From: Synechococcus sp. PROS-9-1
GTDB lineage: Bacteria; Cyanobacteriota; Cyanobacteriia; PCC-6307; Cyanobiaceae
Length of the DNA stretch: 64,000 nt
Reading direction: 5' to 3'
Assembly: GCF_014279775.1 (NCBI RefSeq)
Contig: NZ_CP047961.1
Location: forward strand, 1,054,001-1,118,000
A program made the position numbers and the translations under genes. Shown piece by piece: positions 45,247 to 54,004 of this stretch (its first letter is position 1; the number at the start of each line of letters is the position of its first letter). The notes under the pieces were generated by a model, which was given only the letters and a program-made list of their open reading frames with translations, was not told the DNA's origin and made no database searches.

Positions 45247-46162
45247 GACCACACTCCACTCCTCCCTCCAAGACGCTCGCGTTGGTGTGATTGGTGGTAG
45301 TGGTTTGTATGCGATCGATGGACTCGAATCCGTTGAAGAGGTCACGTTGGATACACCATTTGGTGTTCCTTCTGATTGTTTGCGAGTCGGCCAATTGAAT
45401 GGAGTTGAGGTGGTGTTTCTTGCCCGCCATGGACGCTCGCATCACCTGCTGCCAAGCGAAGTTCCCTATCGAGCCAATCTCTGGGCCATGAGGTCCTTAG
45501 GAGTCCGCTGGTTGATCTCAGTTTCAGCCGTGGGATCTCTTCAGGAACATCTGCGCCCTCGCGACATGGTTGTTCCCAACCAGTTCATCGACAGAACGAT
45601 GCAGAGGCCTCAATCCTTCTTTGGCGATGGCTGCGTTGCTCACGTCAGTCTTGCTGATCCCTTTTGCGAGCGATTGAGTGATTTGCTTGCAACTGCAGCA
45701 TCCACCGAAATGCCATCGGGACATCGGCTGCATCGTGGTGGCACCTATCTGTGCATGGAAGGTCCGGCGTTCTCAACGAGAGCTGAAAGCGAGATGTATC
45801 GCACCTGGGGTTGTGATGTGATTGGCATGACAAATCACACCGAAGCCCGTTTAGCAAGAGAAGCCGAAATCGCCTATGCCTCGCTCAGCATGGTGACTGA
45901 TTTTGATTGCTGGCATACCGAGCACGATGCTGTGACGGTTGAAATGATCATTGGCAACCTCAAAGCCAATGCCGATGCCACAGGTCCAATCCTGTTCGCT
46001 CTCATGGAGAAATTAGCTCGTGAACGTCCGTCTTCTCCTGCTCATCAGGCCCTTAAAGATGCCTTGATGACCCCTCCAGATGCCGTTCCTGCGGCGACCC
46101 GGCAACGCCTGGATTTATTCACGAGTGCCTATTGGGGGCCAGCAACCGCTCAAGCTCAATGA
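45245..46162 (+). CDS. mtnP: S-methyl-5'-thioadenosine phosphorylase
   Basis: A 305-residue enzyme that salvages methylthioadenosine to adenine and methylthioribose-1-phosphate. Typical motifs: [53 protein letters not shown] and [16 protein letters not shown], and a [13 protein letters not shown] segment. ATG at 45245 is preferred; ATG at 45215 is an alternative. The 3' end overlaps murQ by 7 bp. No other methionine-salvage genes are adjacent, but metH lies in this window. Confidence 0.93.
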   Translation: MTTLHSSLQDARVGVIGGSGLYAIDGLESVEEVTLDTPFGVPSDCLRVGQLNGVEVVFLARHGRSHHLLPSEVPYRANLWAMRSLGVRWLISVSAVGSLQEHLRPRDMVVPNQFIDRTMQRPQSFFGDGCVAHVSLADPFCERLSDLLATAASTEMPSGHRLHRGGTYLCMEGPAFSTRAESEMYRTWGCDVIGMTNHTEARLAREAEIAYASLSMVTDFDCWHTEHDAVTVEMIIGNLKANADATGPILFALMEKLARERPSSPAHQALKDALMTPPDAVPAATRQRLDLFTSAYWGPATAQAQ

Positions 46163-47091
46163 GCTGCTGCATTCAGAGTGATTCCGATCGAGCCAAGGGC
46201 TTTGCGCAGGTTGCCGTTGTAATTGGTGAGCAGGGTTTCGGATTCTTGAAGATCCATGGATCCAGCAGCCATGACCAGAGCCCGCTTCACCGATCCCTTG
46301 GCTTCGGTGAGGAGGGGAAGCCCCTGCTCGCGTGATAAGCCAACGAGATCGGTCAAAATTCTCAGTGAGCGGTCGACAAGTTTGCTGTTGCTAGCAGCGA
46401 CATCAACCATGCGGTTTCCATACACCTTTCCCAATTTCACCATCACACCGGTGGAAAGAATGTTGAGTGCCATTTTTGTGGCGGTTCCCGCCTTCAAACG
46501 CGTTGATCCAGTGAGCAGTTCTGGGCCGGTGAGCAAGCGGATGTCCAGGTGGCAGGGCATGGGCGCCTGTTCTGCGGGAACGCAGGCCATTGCAATCGCC
46601 AAGGCTTGTAAATCCACGGCGTATTGAAGTGCACCCCGTACATAGGGAGTGGTGCCACCAGCGGCAATGCCTACTAAGCAATCATCAGCGCCGAATTGAT
46701 GTTCTTTGAGGTCGTCTACGCCTGCTGTGTCTAGATCCTCAAGTCCCTCTGAACTGCGTAAAAGGGCCGGAGCACCTCCGGCCAAAACACCTTGTACCAG
46801 TTCTGGTGGGCTGCAAAAGGTGGGGGGACATTCAGCGGCATCCAAAACACCAAGACGACCAGAGGTTCCTGCTCCGATGTAAAACAATCGCCCGCCTTTG
46901 CTTAACCGCGATGCCACAGCATCGACTGCAGCGCTAAGGGCTTCTGAAGCACCCTCAACAGCTAATTGAGGTTTGCGATCTTCATCGATGAACAGCTTCA
47001 CCAGATCAATTGTGGACAACACATCCAAATCAGCGCTGCGTGGGTTCGACTGCTCTGTTGTGAGGTAGCCCCGATTTTCAGACGGATTCAC
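46156..47091 (-). CDS. murQ: N-acetylmuramic acid 6-phosphate etherase
   Basis: A 311-residue SIS-domain enzyme that removes the lactyl ether from MurNAc-6-phosphate during cell-wall recycling. Motifs: FYIGAGTSGRLGVLDAAECPPTF, GGAPALLRSSEGLEDL, GIAAGGTTPYVRGAL and GSTRLKAGTATKMALN. A GTG start overlaps the DUF3110 stop as GTGA, implying coupling. MurNAc kinase (AnmK/MurK) is not in the window. Confidence 0.94.
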   Translation of the reverse strand: MNPSENRGYLTTEQSNPRSADLDVLSTIDLVKLFIDEDRKPQLAVEGASEALSAAVDAVASRLSKGGRLFYIGAGTSGRLGVLDAAECPPTFCSPPELVQGVLAGGAPALLRSSEGLEDLDTAGVDDLKEHQFGADDCLVGIAAGGTTPYVRGALQYAVDLQALAIAMACVPAEQAPMPCHLDIRLLTGPELLTGSTRLKAGTATKMALNILSTGVMVKLGKVYGNRMVDVAASNSKLVDRSLRILTDLVGLSREQGLPLLTEAKGSVKRALVMAAGSMDLQESETLLTNYNGNLRKALGSIGITLNAAAH

Positions 47092-47489
47092 AGCAAACCT
47101 TCCAGGCGACGGCGGACATCATCCAGACCATCACTTGGGCTTGTTGGCTGAACACTATCCACCGATTGATCTTCTGTTTGCCAATTACTGACATCACGAT
47201 TGGAACTCGGAGGAGCGAGCATCAAGCGCTCGTCATCCGATTTAGGTACGAAGCCTGTTTCGACGAGTCGCGCTTCATATCCAGCCTCCGTGCAGAACAG
47301 TTCCACCTCGTGTTGCTCGAGAGCTTCAACAGTGGGAGTTGGGAAATCTTGGGCCTCTAAAAGACCTGCATACCGTTCGGCATCGTCGCAGTTTTCAAAC
47401 ATCAAAACCACGGTCTGGCCAGAGAGCTCAAGGGAATGAATGCCCTCACTGTCCTGACCGGCGTCGTAAAGAAGGACGTGAACGAGCAT
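47088..47489 (-). CDS. DUF3110-domain protein
   Basis: A 133-residue soluble protein whose first ~85 residues (VHVLLYDAGQDSEGIHSLEL, then VVLMFENCDDAERYAGLLEAQ) match DUF3110 of cyanobacteria and plastids. The C-terminal third is a hydrophilic tail. Function unknown. It lies between the dnaK-dnaJ pair and murQ, in the same direction as both. Confidence 0.8.
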   Translation of the reverse strand: MLVHVLLYDAGQDSEGIHSLELSGQTVVLMFENCDDAERYAGLLEAQDFPTPTVEALEQHEVELFCTEAGYEARLVETGFVPKSDDERLMLAPPSSNRDVSNWQTEDQSVDSVQPTSPSDGLDDVRRRLEGLL

Positions 47490-47533
47490 GAGCTGATTGA
47501 GGTCGCTTTCAGTCTCTCATCGAAAGTCCTGGA

Positions 47534-48442
47534 TTAGATCCGACCCTGATCCAAGCTCAGTTCCTGAAGCCTCTGGTACAAGGCTTGTTCGTCATCGTTC
47601 AAATGGGCAGGAATCACAATGACCACCTCCACAAGCTGATCCCCTTGTCGATCGTTCCAAGACAAGCCACGTTCTCGAAGTCGCAACAGGCGACCACTCG
47701 ATGAACCTGGGGGGACTTGAAGGGTCACCGATCCGGACAGCGTTGGAACGTCTACCGCGCATCCCAGGGCCGCATCCGGCGGAAACAGTTCCAAGCGGTA
47801 CAGCACACGCAATCCATCAATGCGTAACCCCTCATCCGTTACCACCTGCAGCTGCAAAAAATGATCCCGTCCACCTGGGGCGACTCCCTCCAAACGGAGG
47901 CGCCAGCCATCTCCTGCGAATGGGGGCGTGTCCACTTCGATCACCGTTCCATCGGCGAGCTCCAGGTTCACCGCAGTGCCACGAAGGGCTTGATCAGGAG
48001 TCAAGACAACCGTTGTTTCGAGATTGTCTTGCGAGCGGACAGGGGATGGAGGCTGGGGAGATGGGGTTGGTCTGCGCTCAGGTTCATCTTGATCCTCATT
48101 GTGAGTGGATTCGGCGCGATCAGGCTCTGGAGGATCACCGATGCCCAGAACAACAGATAGATACTCCTCGAAATCCGGGAACCCAGAAGCAAACGGGTCC
48201 TGGCTAAAACTTCGACCGTTGCGACGTCGCTCCCAGGCAACGCGCCTGTCGTGATCACTGAGGACGGCATAGGCCTCATTGACGAGTTTGAAGCGCTCTT
48301 CCGCCTGGCGATCGTTCCCGTTGAGATCAGGGTGCCAGCGCCTTGCCTCACGCCTAAAGGCACTCTTCAGCGAATCTCCGTCACTGCCTGGATCGAGACC
48401 CAGCAGGGACCAATAATCGGGGTCAGCGATAGAAGTCATCAT
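47534..48442 (-). CDS. dnaJ: DnaJ-family co-chaperone lacking the zinc finger
   Basis: A ~302-residue Hsp40. The J domain starts DPDYWSLLGLDP and has its HPD triad in RRWHPDLNGND. After an acidic Pro-rich linker comes a DnaJ C-terminal substrate domain (VVLTPDQALRGTAVNLEL, VQVPPGSSSGRLLRLRERG). No Cys-rich zinc region is present, as in type-B/CbpA-like proteins. Start is ATG at 48442 or 48439; the gene begins inside the end of dnaK, so translation is coupled and the two form a chaperone pair. Confidence 0.88.
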   Translation of the reverse strand: MMTSIADPDYWSLLGLDPGSDGDSLKSAFRREARRWHPDLNGNDRQAEERFKLVNEAYAVLSDHDRRVAWERRRNGRSFSQDPFASGFPDFEEYLSVVLGIGDPPEPDRAESTHNEDQDEPERRPTPSPQPPSPVRSQDNLETTVVLTPDQALRGTAVNLELADGTVIEVDTPPFAGDGWRLRLEGVAPGGRDHFLQLQVVTDEGLRIDGLRVLYRLELFPPDAALGCAVDVPTLSGSVTLQVPPGSSSGRLLRLRERGLSWNDRQGDQLVEVVIVIPAHLNDDEQALYQRLQELSLDQGRI

Positions 48443-50417
48443 CCCAGGGATCGATTCCGCGACGTCCACGTCTCATACGGTCGTCGGAACGACTACTCCC
48501 CGTGGACCAGGGGTCATCATCCCAATCATCGTCTGCGAAGAGTTCATCTTTAAGCGTCCCAAGCGTGCTGCGAATGCCCTGCAGTGGCCCCGCATCGCTG
48601 CTTCGTTCTGCTGAAAGGCGTCGGTTTAAACCGAAGAGAGCTTCTTGAAGGCCGCTCACGCCCATCTCTAATTGCTGAGGATCATCTTGCTCAAGCAAAT
48701 CCTGAACATCACGCATGGCCATTTCAACGGCCCTCTGCTGCCGTTCGGCGCCGTATGGACCGAGCTCAAGGGCGGCATCACGCAAGCGTCTCTCCGCTTG
48801 CGCTACCAAGGTGAGGGCTGAATTGCGCCGCTCAATCGAAGCACGTCGGCGCCGGTCTTCATCTGAACGGGCTTCCGCTTCGGCAAGGAGTGCTTGCAAT
48901 TCGTCTTCGTTGAGGTTCGAGCCCCCCTGAATCGTGACGGATTGCTTTCGCCCCGTGGTGCGATCTGTTGCACTCACTTGAAGGATCCCGTTGGCATCAA
49001 TGTCAAAAGCAACCTGAATCTGAGGGACACCTCGCGGTGCAGGCGGGATCCCTGATAAGCGGAAACGGCCTAATGACTTGTTGTCTTGTGCCATTTGACG
49101 CTCACCTTGCCAAACGTGAATCTCCACAGAGGATTGATTGGCACCAGAGGTGCTGAAAACGTCGGATTGACGCACTGGAATCGGCGTATTTCGAGGAATC
49201 AACACCTTCATGAGGCCGCCCACGGTTTCCAAACCAAGGGATAGGGGTGTGACGTCATTGAGCAGCAGATCTCTTAGCTCACCGGTGATGATTCCTGCCT
49301 GTACGGCTGCACCTACAGCCACAACCTCATCAGGATTGACGGATTGACAGGGGTCATGAGGAATCAAGGTCCTCACGAGCTGCATCACCATGGGCATCCT
49401 TGTGCTGCCACCCACAAGCACAACATCGTCAACATCTTCTGCAAGCCAGCCTGAGTCGCGCAGAGCGGCCTGAACAGGCGTCAGCAGTCGATCAAGCAAA
49501 TCAGGGCAGAGGTTTTCAAATGTTTTGCGATCAAGGGTGGTCTCGATATGAAGTGGTCCTTCCTGACCGGTTGCAATGAAAGGAAGGGAAATGGGTGTGG
49601 TGGACACGCCTGAGAGTTCTTGTTTGGCTTTTTCAGCCGCTTCGGTGAGACGTTGAAGCGCTTGACGATCCCTACGCAGATCAATTTGATGTTGCTGGAG
49701 AAAGGCATCGGCAAGCCAATCCACGATGAGTTGGTCAAAGTCATTTCCACCCAATTGGGTGTCACCGTTTGTGGCCTTCACATCGAAGACACCATTCGCG
49801 ATCCGAAGGAGCGAAACATCAAAGGTGCCTCCACCCAGATCGAAAACGAGAACACGACGAACAGCACTGCGATCAAAGCCATAGGCAAGGGCAGCAGCCG
49901 TGGGCTCATTGAGAATCCGTTCAATCGATAAGCCGGCAAGGCGTCCCGCGTCTCGAGTGGCCTGACGTTGAGCATCGTTGAAGTAAGCCGGAACGGTGAG
50001 AACGGCTGCATCAACCGTTTCGCCTAGGTAGGTGCTGGCATCATCAACAAGCTTGCGCAAGATGCTTGAAACAAGCTCTTCAGGGGCATATTCCCGTTCG
50101 GTCTGAGGACAGGCCACACGAACGTTTCCCTGTGTGTTCGCACTCACGGTGTAGGGAACGGTAAGTGTGTTGTCGTCGAGCTCATCCCAGGCGCGTCCAA
50201 CAAAGCGCTTGAGATTGGAAAACGTGTTGCGGGGGTTGAGGACGAGTTGGCGCCTGGCGGGCTGACCAACCAGAAGTTCATCCTCTTTGGTGTAACCAAC
50301 AACAGATGGCGTTGTCCTCGTGCCCTCCGCGTTAGCAATTACCACCGGTCGACCCGCTTCAAGCACGGCGACGACGGAGTTCGTGGTTCCCAGGTCGATT
50401 CCGACGATCCGGCCCAT
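48423..50417 (-). CDS. dnaK: Hsp70 chaperone DnaK (cyanobacterial paralogue)
   Basis: A 664-residue Hsp70. The ATPase domain begins GRIVGIDLGTTNSVVAVLE and has VPAYFNDAQRQATRDAG, VFDLGGGTFDVSLL and VLVGGSTRMPMV. The substrate domain has VTPLSLGLETVGG. The C-terminal lid ends in an acidic/basic tail (DDDWDDDPWS, then Arg-rich) instead of the usual EEVD-like end. Cyanobacteria carry several DnaKs; the divergent tail suggests a DnaK1/DnaK3-type paralogue rather than the main DnaK2, but I cannot settle which. It is followed by dnaJ in an overlapping pair. Confidence 0.93.
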   Translation of the reverse strand: MGRIVGIDLGTTNSVVAVLEAGRPVVIANAEGTRTTPSVVGYTKEDELLVGQPARRQLVLNPRNTFSNLKRFVGRAWDELDDNTLTVPYTVSANTQGNVRVACPQTEREYAPEELVSSILRKLVDDASTYLGETVDAAVLTVPAYFNDAQRQATRDAGRLAGLSIERILNEPTAAALAYGFDRSAVRRVLVFDLGGGTFDVSLLRIANGVFDVKATNGDTQLGGNDFDQLIVDWLADAFLQQHQIDLRRDRQALQRLTEAAEKAKQELSGVSTTPISLPFIATGQEGPLHIETTLDRKTFENLCPDLLDRLLTPVQAALRDSGWLAEDVDDVVLVGGSTRMPMVMQLVRTLIPHDPCQSVNPDEVVAVGAAVQAGIITGELRDLLLNDVTPLSLGLETVGGLMKVLIPRNTPIPVRQSDVFSTSGANQSSVEIHVWQGERQMAQDNKSLGRFRLSGIPPAPRGVPQIQVAFDIDANGILQVSATDRTTGRKQSVTIQGGSNLNEDELQALLAEAEARSDEDRRRRASIERRNSALTLVAQAERRLRDAALELGPYGAERQQRAVEMAMRDVQDLLEQDDPQQLEMGVSGLQEALFGLNRRLSAERSSDAGPLQGIRSTLGTLKDELFADDDWDDDPWSTGSSRSDDRMRRGRRGIDPWDDDFYR

Positions 50418-50557
50418 AACCGCGCATTTGGTTTCTCCAAGCTAACGGTCCAAACCCCAATCACCAAGCTCCTCTGGCGAGCCTGTGTTGATGTTGTGTC
50501 TCTTACCAGCAAAAAATTGCGAAAAGGCTAGTGTTCATCTGCATATGTGCTGATTGA

Positions 50558-51505
50558 GTGGCCCAATTCAAGGCTCAATATCTTCTTAGGCACAGACCAA
50601 CAGCAGAAAAGCTGGTGGATAAAGGCTTTAAGAACCTTGTCGTGGTCATGGCCTCCATGGTTGCGCTTGTTCTCATCTCCATTCTTGTGGTTGTGTTTTG
50701 GGGATCCTTGGACTCGATGGGGCGCTACGGACTGAATTTTTTAATCACGTCCAACTGGAACCCTGTTGATGACGAATACGGTGCCTTCACGGCGATTTAT
50801 GGAACGCTCGTCAGTTCTCTTCTGGCACTAGTTATTGCCATTCCTTTGGGTGTGGGCACTGCAATATTCATCACCGAAAACATCATTCCGAAGAAGATTA
50901 GAAACGTTATTGGATTAATGGTGGAGCTTTTGGCATCTATTCCATCAGTCGTTTTAGGCTTGTGGGCAATTTTTATTTTAGAACCGCTTATCCGACCTTT
51001 TCTTATGCTCTTATATGAGGATTTTGGATGGATTCCTATTTTTAGCAGTGAGCCTTTGGGTCCAGGAATGGCACCTGCGATCTTGATTCTGGTTGTGATG
51101 ATTTTACCGATCATTACTGCAATTTCCCGTGATTCTTTAAACCAAGTACCTCTTGAACTCCGCCAAGCCGCCTATGGAGTTGGCGCAACACGCTGGGGCG
51201 CAATTCTCAATATCATCCTGCCTGCGGCCATTTCAGGAATTATTGGTGGAGTGATGCTCGCCCTAGGACGAGCAATGGGGGAAACCATGGCTGTCACCAT
51301 GATTATCGGAAACTCCAACGTTTTTAATTGGTCATTGTTGGCTCCAGGAAATACAATTTCAGCCATGCTTGCTAATCAGTTTGGCGAGGCAGACATATCA
51401 CAATTATCCTCACTAATGTATGCAGCTTTTGTTTTAATGGTATTGACATTAATTGTCAATATTGCTGCTCAATGGCTTGTAAAACGCTTAAGTTTAAAGT
51501 ATTGA
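50558..51505 (+). CDS. pstC: Phosphate ABC transporter permease PstC
   Basis: A 315-residue inner-membrane permease with about six transmembrane helices, the first at VVVMASMVALVLISILVVVF. The ELLASIPSVVLGLWAIF and SLNQVPLELRQAAYGVGATRW segments (EAA loop contacting PstB) are PstC hallmarks. Start is GTG at 50558. The 140 bp upstream, shared with divergent dnaK, show no clear Pho box by eye. It is the first gene of pstCAB; pstS is not adjacent. Confidence 0.95.
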   Translation: MAQFKAQYLLRHRPTAEKLVDKGFKNLVVVMASMVALVLISILVVVFWGSLDSMGRYGLNFLITSNWNPVDDEYGAFTAIYGTLVSSLLALVIAIPLGVGTAIFITENIIPKKIRNVIGLMVELLASIPSVVLGLWAIFILEPLIRPFLMLLYEDFGWIPIFSSEPLGPGMAPAILILVVMILPIITAISRDSLNQVPLELRQAAYGVGATRWGAILNIILPAAISGIIGGVMLALGRAMGETMAVTMIIGNSNVFNWSLLAPGNTISAMLANQFGEADISQLSSLMYAAFVLMVLTLIVNIAAQWLVKRLSLKY

Positions 51506-51508
51506 TTC

Positions 51509-52411
51509 ATGAATTATCCCTCAGTCGCCAAGTCAGCAACAGGAACCCCTGACCTCAACTATAAGAGTTGGCTAAAACGAAATATTGGCAGTCAGGCTTT
51601 ATCGATTTTGGCTGGATTGTTTTCACTTGTGTGTGTTTTGCCACTGATTGCGGTGCTTGCTTATCTTGTAATAAAAGGAATATCAACATTTAACTTGGAC
51701 CTTTTCACCAAGCTCCCGCCGCCACCAGGTGTTGAAGATGGAGGAATTGCCAATGCAATTCTTGGAAGTATCATTGTCACCATAATTGCGGCAATGATCG
51801 CGATTCCTATAGGTGTAGGTGGTGGAATCTACTTGGCAGAATATTCTACCGGCCGAGGATTTTCTCAATTCATTCGTTTTGGAACCAACGTTCTTGCTGG
51901 CGTCCCATCAATTATTGCTGGTGTTTTTGTTTACGGAGTGATTGTTTCTACTCGAATCATTTTTGGCAATACCTTTAGCGCGATAGCAGGAGGAACTGCT
52001 CTTTCTGTATTGATGCTTCCCACTGTGGTCAAGACAACAGATGAAGGCTTGAAACTTGTTTCTAACGACCTAAGGCGTGCTGCCCTTGGAGTTGGTGCAT
52101 CTCGTTTTGTGACAGTGACTCAAATCACTCTCCCTAAAGCTTTCACACCAATAGCAACTGGAGTGGTGTTGGCGATCGCGAGAGCATCGGGTGAAACTGC
52201 ACCTTTAATATTTACAGCGCTTTTCTCACCATTTTGGCCGAATGGGATCTTTGATCCTATTGCAACGTTATCTGTTTTAATTTATAATTTTGCTGCTCAG
52301 CCTTATGAAGTTCAAAATGAACTCGCTTGGGCAGCGTCCTTTATTCTTGTTATGTTCATATTGGCTCTCAATCTCTTTGCTCGATGGCTTGGACGGAGAG
52401 TCTCGAGCTAA
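51509..52411 (+). CDS. pstA: Phosphate ABC transporter permease PstA
   Basis: A 300-residue permease partner of PstC, 3 bp downstream of it. Transmembrane segments include LAGLFSLVCVLPLIAVLAYL and ILGSIIVTIIAAMIAIPIGV; LAGVPSIIAGVFVYG and SNDLRRAALGVGASRF are the family and EAA-loop motifs. Together PstC and PstA form the phosphate channel. Confidence 0.95.
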   Translation: MNYPSVAKSATGTPDLNYKSWLKRNIGSQALSILAGLFSLVCVLPLIAVLAYLVIKGISTFNLDLFTKLPPPPGVEDGGIANAILGSIIVTIIAAMIAIPIGVGGGIYLAEYSTGRGFSQFIRFGTNVLAGVPSIIAGVFVYGVIVSTRIIFGNTFSAIAGGTALSVLMLPTVVKTTDEGLKLVSNDLRRAALGVGASRFVTVTQITLPKAFTPIATGVVLAIARASGETAPLIFTALFSPFWPNGIFDPIATLSVLIYNFAAQPYEVQNELAWAASFILVMFILALNLFARWLGRRVSS

Positions 52412-52472
52412 TGACTTCTATCATAAACATTTTCAAACAAATCTAATTTCCTACACTTAATTTTTCATACCA

Positions 52473-53291
52473 ATGACTTTTACAGAATCGACAGAGTTAG
52501 CCAATCAAAAGCTTGAAACTTGTGTATCTATTCAAAATACAACAATCAGCTATGGCTCCTTCGAGGCCTTAAAGAATGTATTTTGTGATATACCGAGAGG
52601 TCAAGTAACAGCTTTTATTGGACCCTCGGGGTGTGGAAAGTCCACAGTCCTACGAGCCATTAATCGGATGAACGATTTGATTGAGGGATGTTCTCTCAAA
52701 GGAAGAATTCTGTTTGAAGGTGCTGATTTATATTCTCCCGATGTTGATCCAGTTGAAGTACGCCGACGTATCGGGATGGTTTTTCAACAACCGAATCCTT
52801 TTCCAAAGAGCATTTATGAAAATATAGCTTTTGGTGCACGTATTAATGGCTATAACGGCGATATGGATGAATTAGTGGAGAGGTCACTGCGTCAGGCAGC
52901 AGTATGGGATGAATGCAAAGATAAACTCAAAGAAAGTGGCAACTCACTTTCTGGTGGTCAACAGCAGCGTCTTTGTATTGCACGCACCATCGCGATTGAG
53001 CCTGAAGTGATCCTGATGGATGAACCATGCTCTGCTCTTGATCCCATCTCTACCCTGAAGATTGAGGAAACGATCCATGAGCTCAAGAAGACTTTCACGA
53101 TTGTGATCGTGACTCACAACATGCAGCAGGCCTCACGTGTGAGTGATATGACAGCTTTCTTCAATGCTGAAGCGGTTGAAGGGGGTTCAGGCAAAGTAGG
53201 TTATCTCGTTGAATTCAATGAAACAAATAAAATCTTTAATTCTCCTGCGCAGAAGGCTACCCAGGATTACGTTTCAGGTCGCTTTGGATGA
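52473..53291 (+). CDS. pstB: Phosphate ABC transporter ATPase PstB
   Basis: A 272-residue ATP-binding subunit. Walker A is GPSGCGKST at residues 50-58, the signature is [16 protein letters not shown], and Walker B is [13 protein letters not shown]. The insert [20 protein letters not shown] is PstB-specific. It is 61 bp after pstA; the gap is AT-rich and shows no terminator. Confidence 0.96.
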   Translation: MTFTESTELANQKLETCVSIQNTTISYGSFEALKNVFCDIPRGQVTAFIGPSGCGKSTVLRAINRMNDLIEGCSLKGRILFEGADLYSPDVDPVEVRRRIGMVFQQPNPFPKSIYENIAFGARINGYNGDMDELVERSLRQAAVWDECKDKLKESGNSLSGGQQQRLCIARTIAIEPEVILMDEPCSALDPISTLKIEETIHELKKTFTIVIVTHNMQQASRVSDMTAFFNAEAVEGGSGKVGYLVEFNETNKIFNSPAQKATQDYVSGRFG

Positions 53292-53308
53292 TTGTCTTGG
53301 CTGGATAA

Positions 53309-53332
53309 GTTTTTAGATATAGTCCTAAAAAC
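53309..53332 (+). other. AT-rich hairpin downstream of pstB
   Basis: GTTTTTAG (53309-53316) and CTAAAAAC (53325-53332) form a perfect 8-bp inverted repeat with an 8-base loop, 18 bp past the pstB stop. It could mark the transcript end, but the stem is weak and no T run follows directly. The rest of 53333-53460 is AT-rich with no gene seen. Confidence 0.35.
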
Positions 53333-53462
53333 ATAAGTTAAGCAACCTTTCGAATATATCTTTACTGGTTTTTTTCTAATTTTTCACGTTTTACCTTCTT
53401 CATGCTTGCAGTTTAAATGTCTTTTTTATCAGTTTTAAATTATTTTTTTGTCAATGATCTCC

Positions 53463-53488
53463 AAAAAAAAACCCTTGCATCGCAAGGG
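53463..53488 (-). terminator. Terminator of tRNA-Ser
   Basis: A 7-bp stem CCCTTGC (53472-53478) / GCAAGGG (53482-53488) with a three-base loop. On the minus strand it is followed by nine T residues (53463-53471). It sits 14 bp past the tRNA 3' end. Confidence 0.85.
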
Positions 53489-53502
53489 GGATGTTTAGCT
53501 AA

Positions 53503-53589
53503 CGGAGAGGGAGGGATTCGAACCCTCGATAGAGTTGCCCCTATACAGCATTTCCAGTGCTGCGCCTTCGACCACTCGGCCACCTCTCC
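53503..53589 (-). tRNA. tRNA-Ser (anticodon GGA)
   Basis: An 87-nt class II tRNA. The acceptor stem GGAGAGG / CCTCTCC closes with a G discriminator. The anticodon loop reads CTGGAAA with anticodon GGA, a long variable arm follows, and the T-arm contains GGTTCGAATCC. CCA is not encoded. It reads UCC/UCU serine codons. Confidence 0.97.
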
Positions 53590-53635
53590 AGTGGCTGAAG
53601 TGAGAATGTAGCAGGGCGTTTCCTGAGGGCCTGAT

Positions 53636-54004
53636 ATGAGACCAAACCACACGGTCACCATTCACTGGCCTCAGGCTGGACGGACGATCACCCATCAGGT
53701 TCCAGAGGGGGAGTACATCCTCCAAAGCTTTGAGCAGCAGGGTGATCCGCTCCCTTTTTCATGCCGTAATGGTTGCTGCACGTCTTGCGCAGTAAGAGTT
53801 CAAAGTGGAAGCCTGGATCAATCCGAGGCCATGGGACTTTCAAAAGAGCTCAGACAACAGGGTTACGGGTTGCTTTGCGTTGCAAGAGCCATCGGTCCTC
53901 TTGAGGCGGTCACACAAGATGAGGATGAGGTGTATGAGCTGCAGTTTGGACGTCATTTCGGGCGTGGTCAGGTTCGTCCTGGCCTTCCTTTGGATGAGGA
54001 GTGA
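53636..54004 (+). CDS. [2Fe-2S] plant-type ferredoxin
   Basis: A 122-residue soluble electron carrier. Cluster ligands are in SCRNGCCTSCAVRV (C-x4-C-x2-C) with the fourth in YGLLCVARA. The N-terminus VTIHWPQAGRTITHQVPEGEYIL is a beta-grasp start. The chain is ~20 residues longer than petF-type ferredoxin, with a C-terminal tail (HFGRGQVRPGLPLDEE), so it is probably a minor isoform rather than the main photosynthetic one. Its stop overlaps the next ATG. Confidence 0.9.
   Translation: MRPNHTVTIHWPQAGRTITHQVPEGEYILQSFEQQGDPLPFSCRNGCCTSCAVRVQSGSLDQSEAMGLSKELRQQGYGLLCVARAIGPLEAVTQDEDEVYELQFGRHFGRGQVRPGLPLDEE

Noticed and set aside
37117-52179. HIP1 palindromes (GCGATCGC at 37117-37124 and 52172-52179) as a repeat feature
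   Set aside because: I noticed only isolated copies inside genes; without a count against expectation there is no sign of the enrichment seen in some freshwater cyanobacteria.
53503-53589. tRNA-Ser as an integration site with a flanking island
   Set aside because: Both sides carry ordinary core genes (pstB and a ferredoxin gene) and no partial tRNA duplicate was seen.
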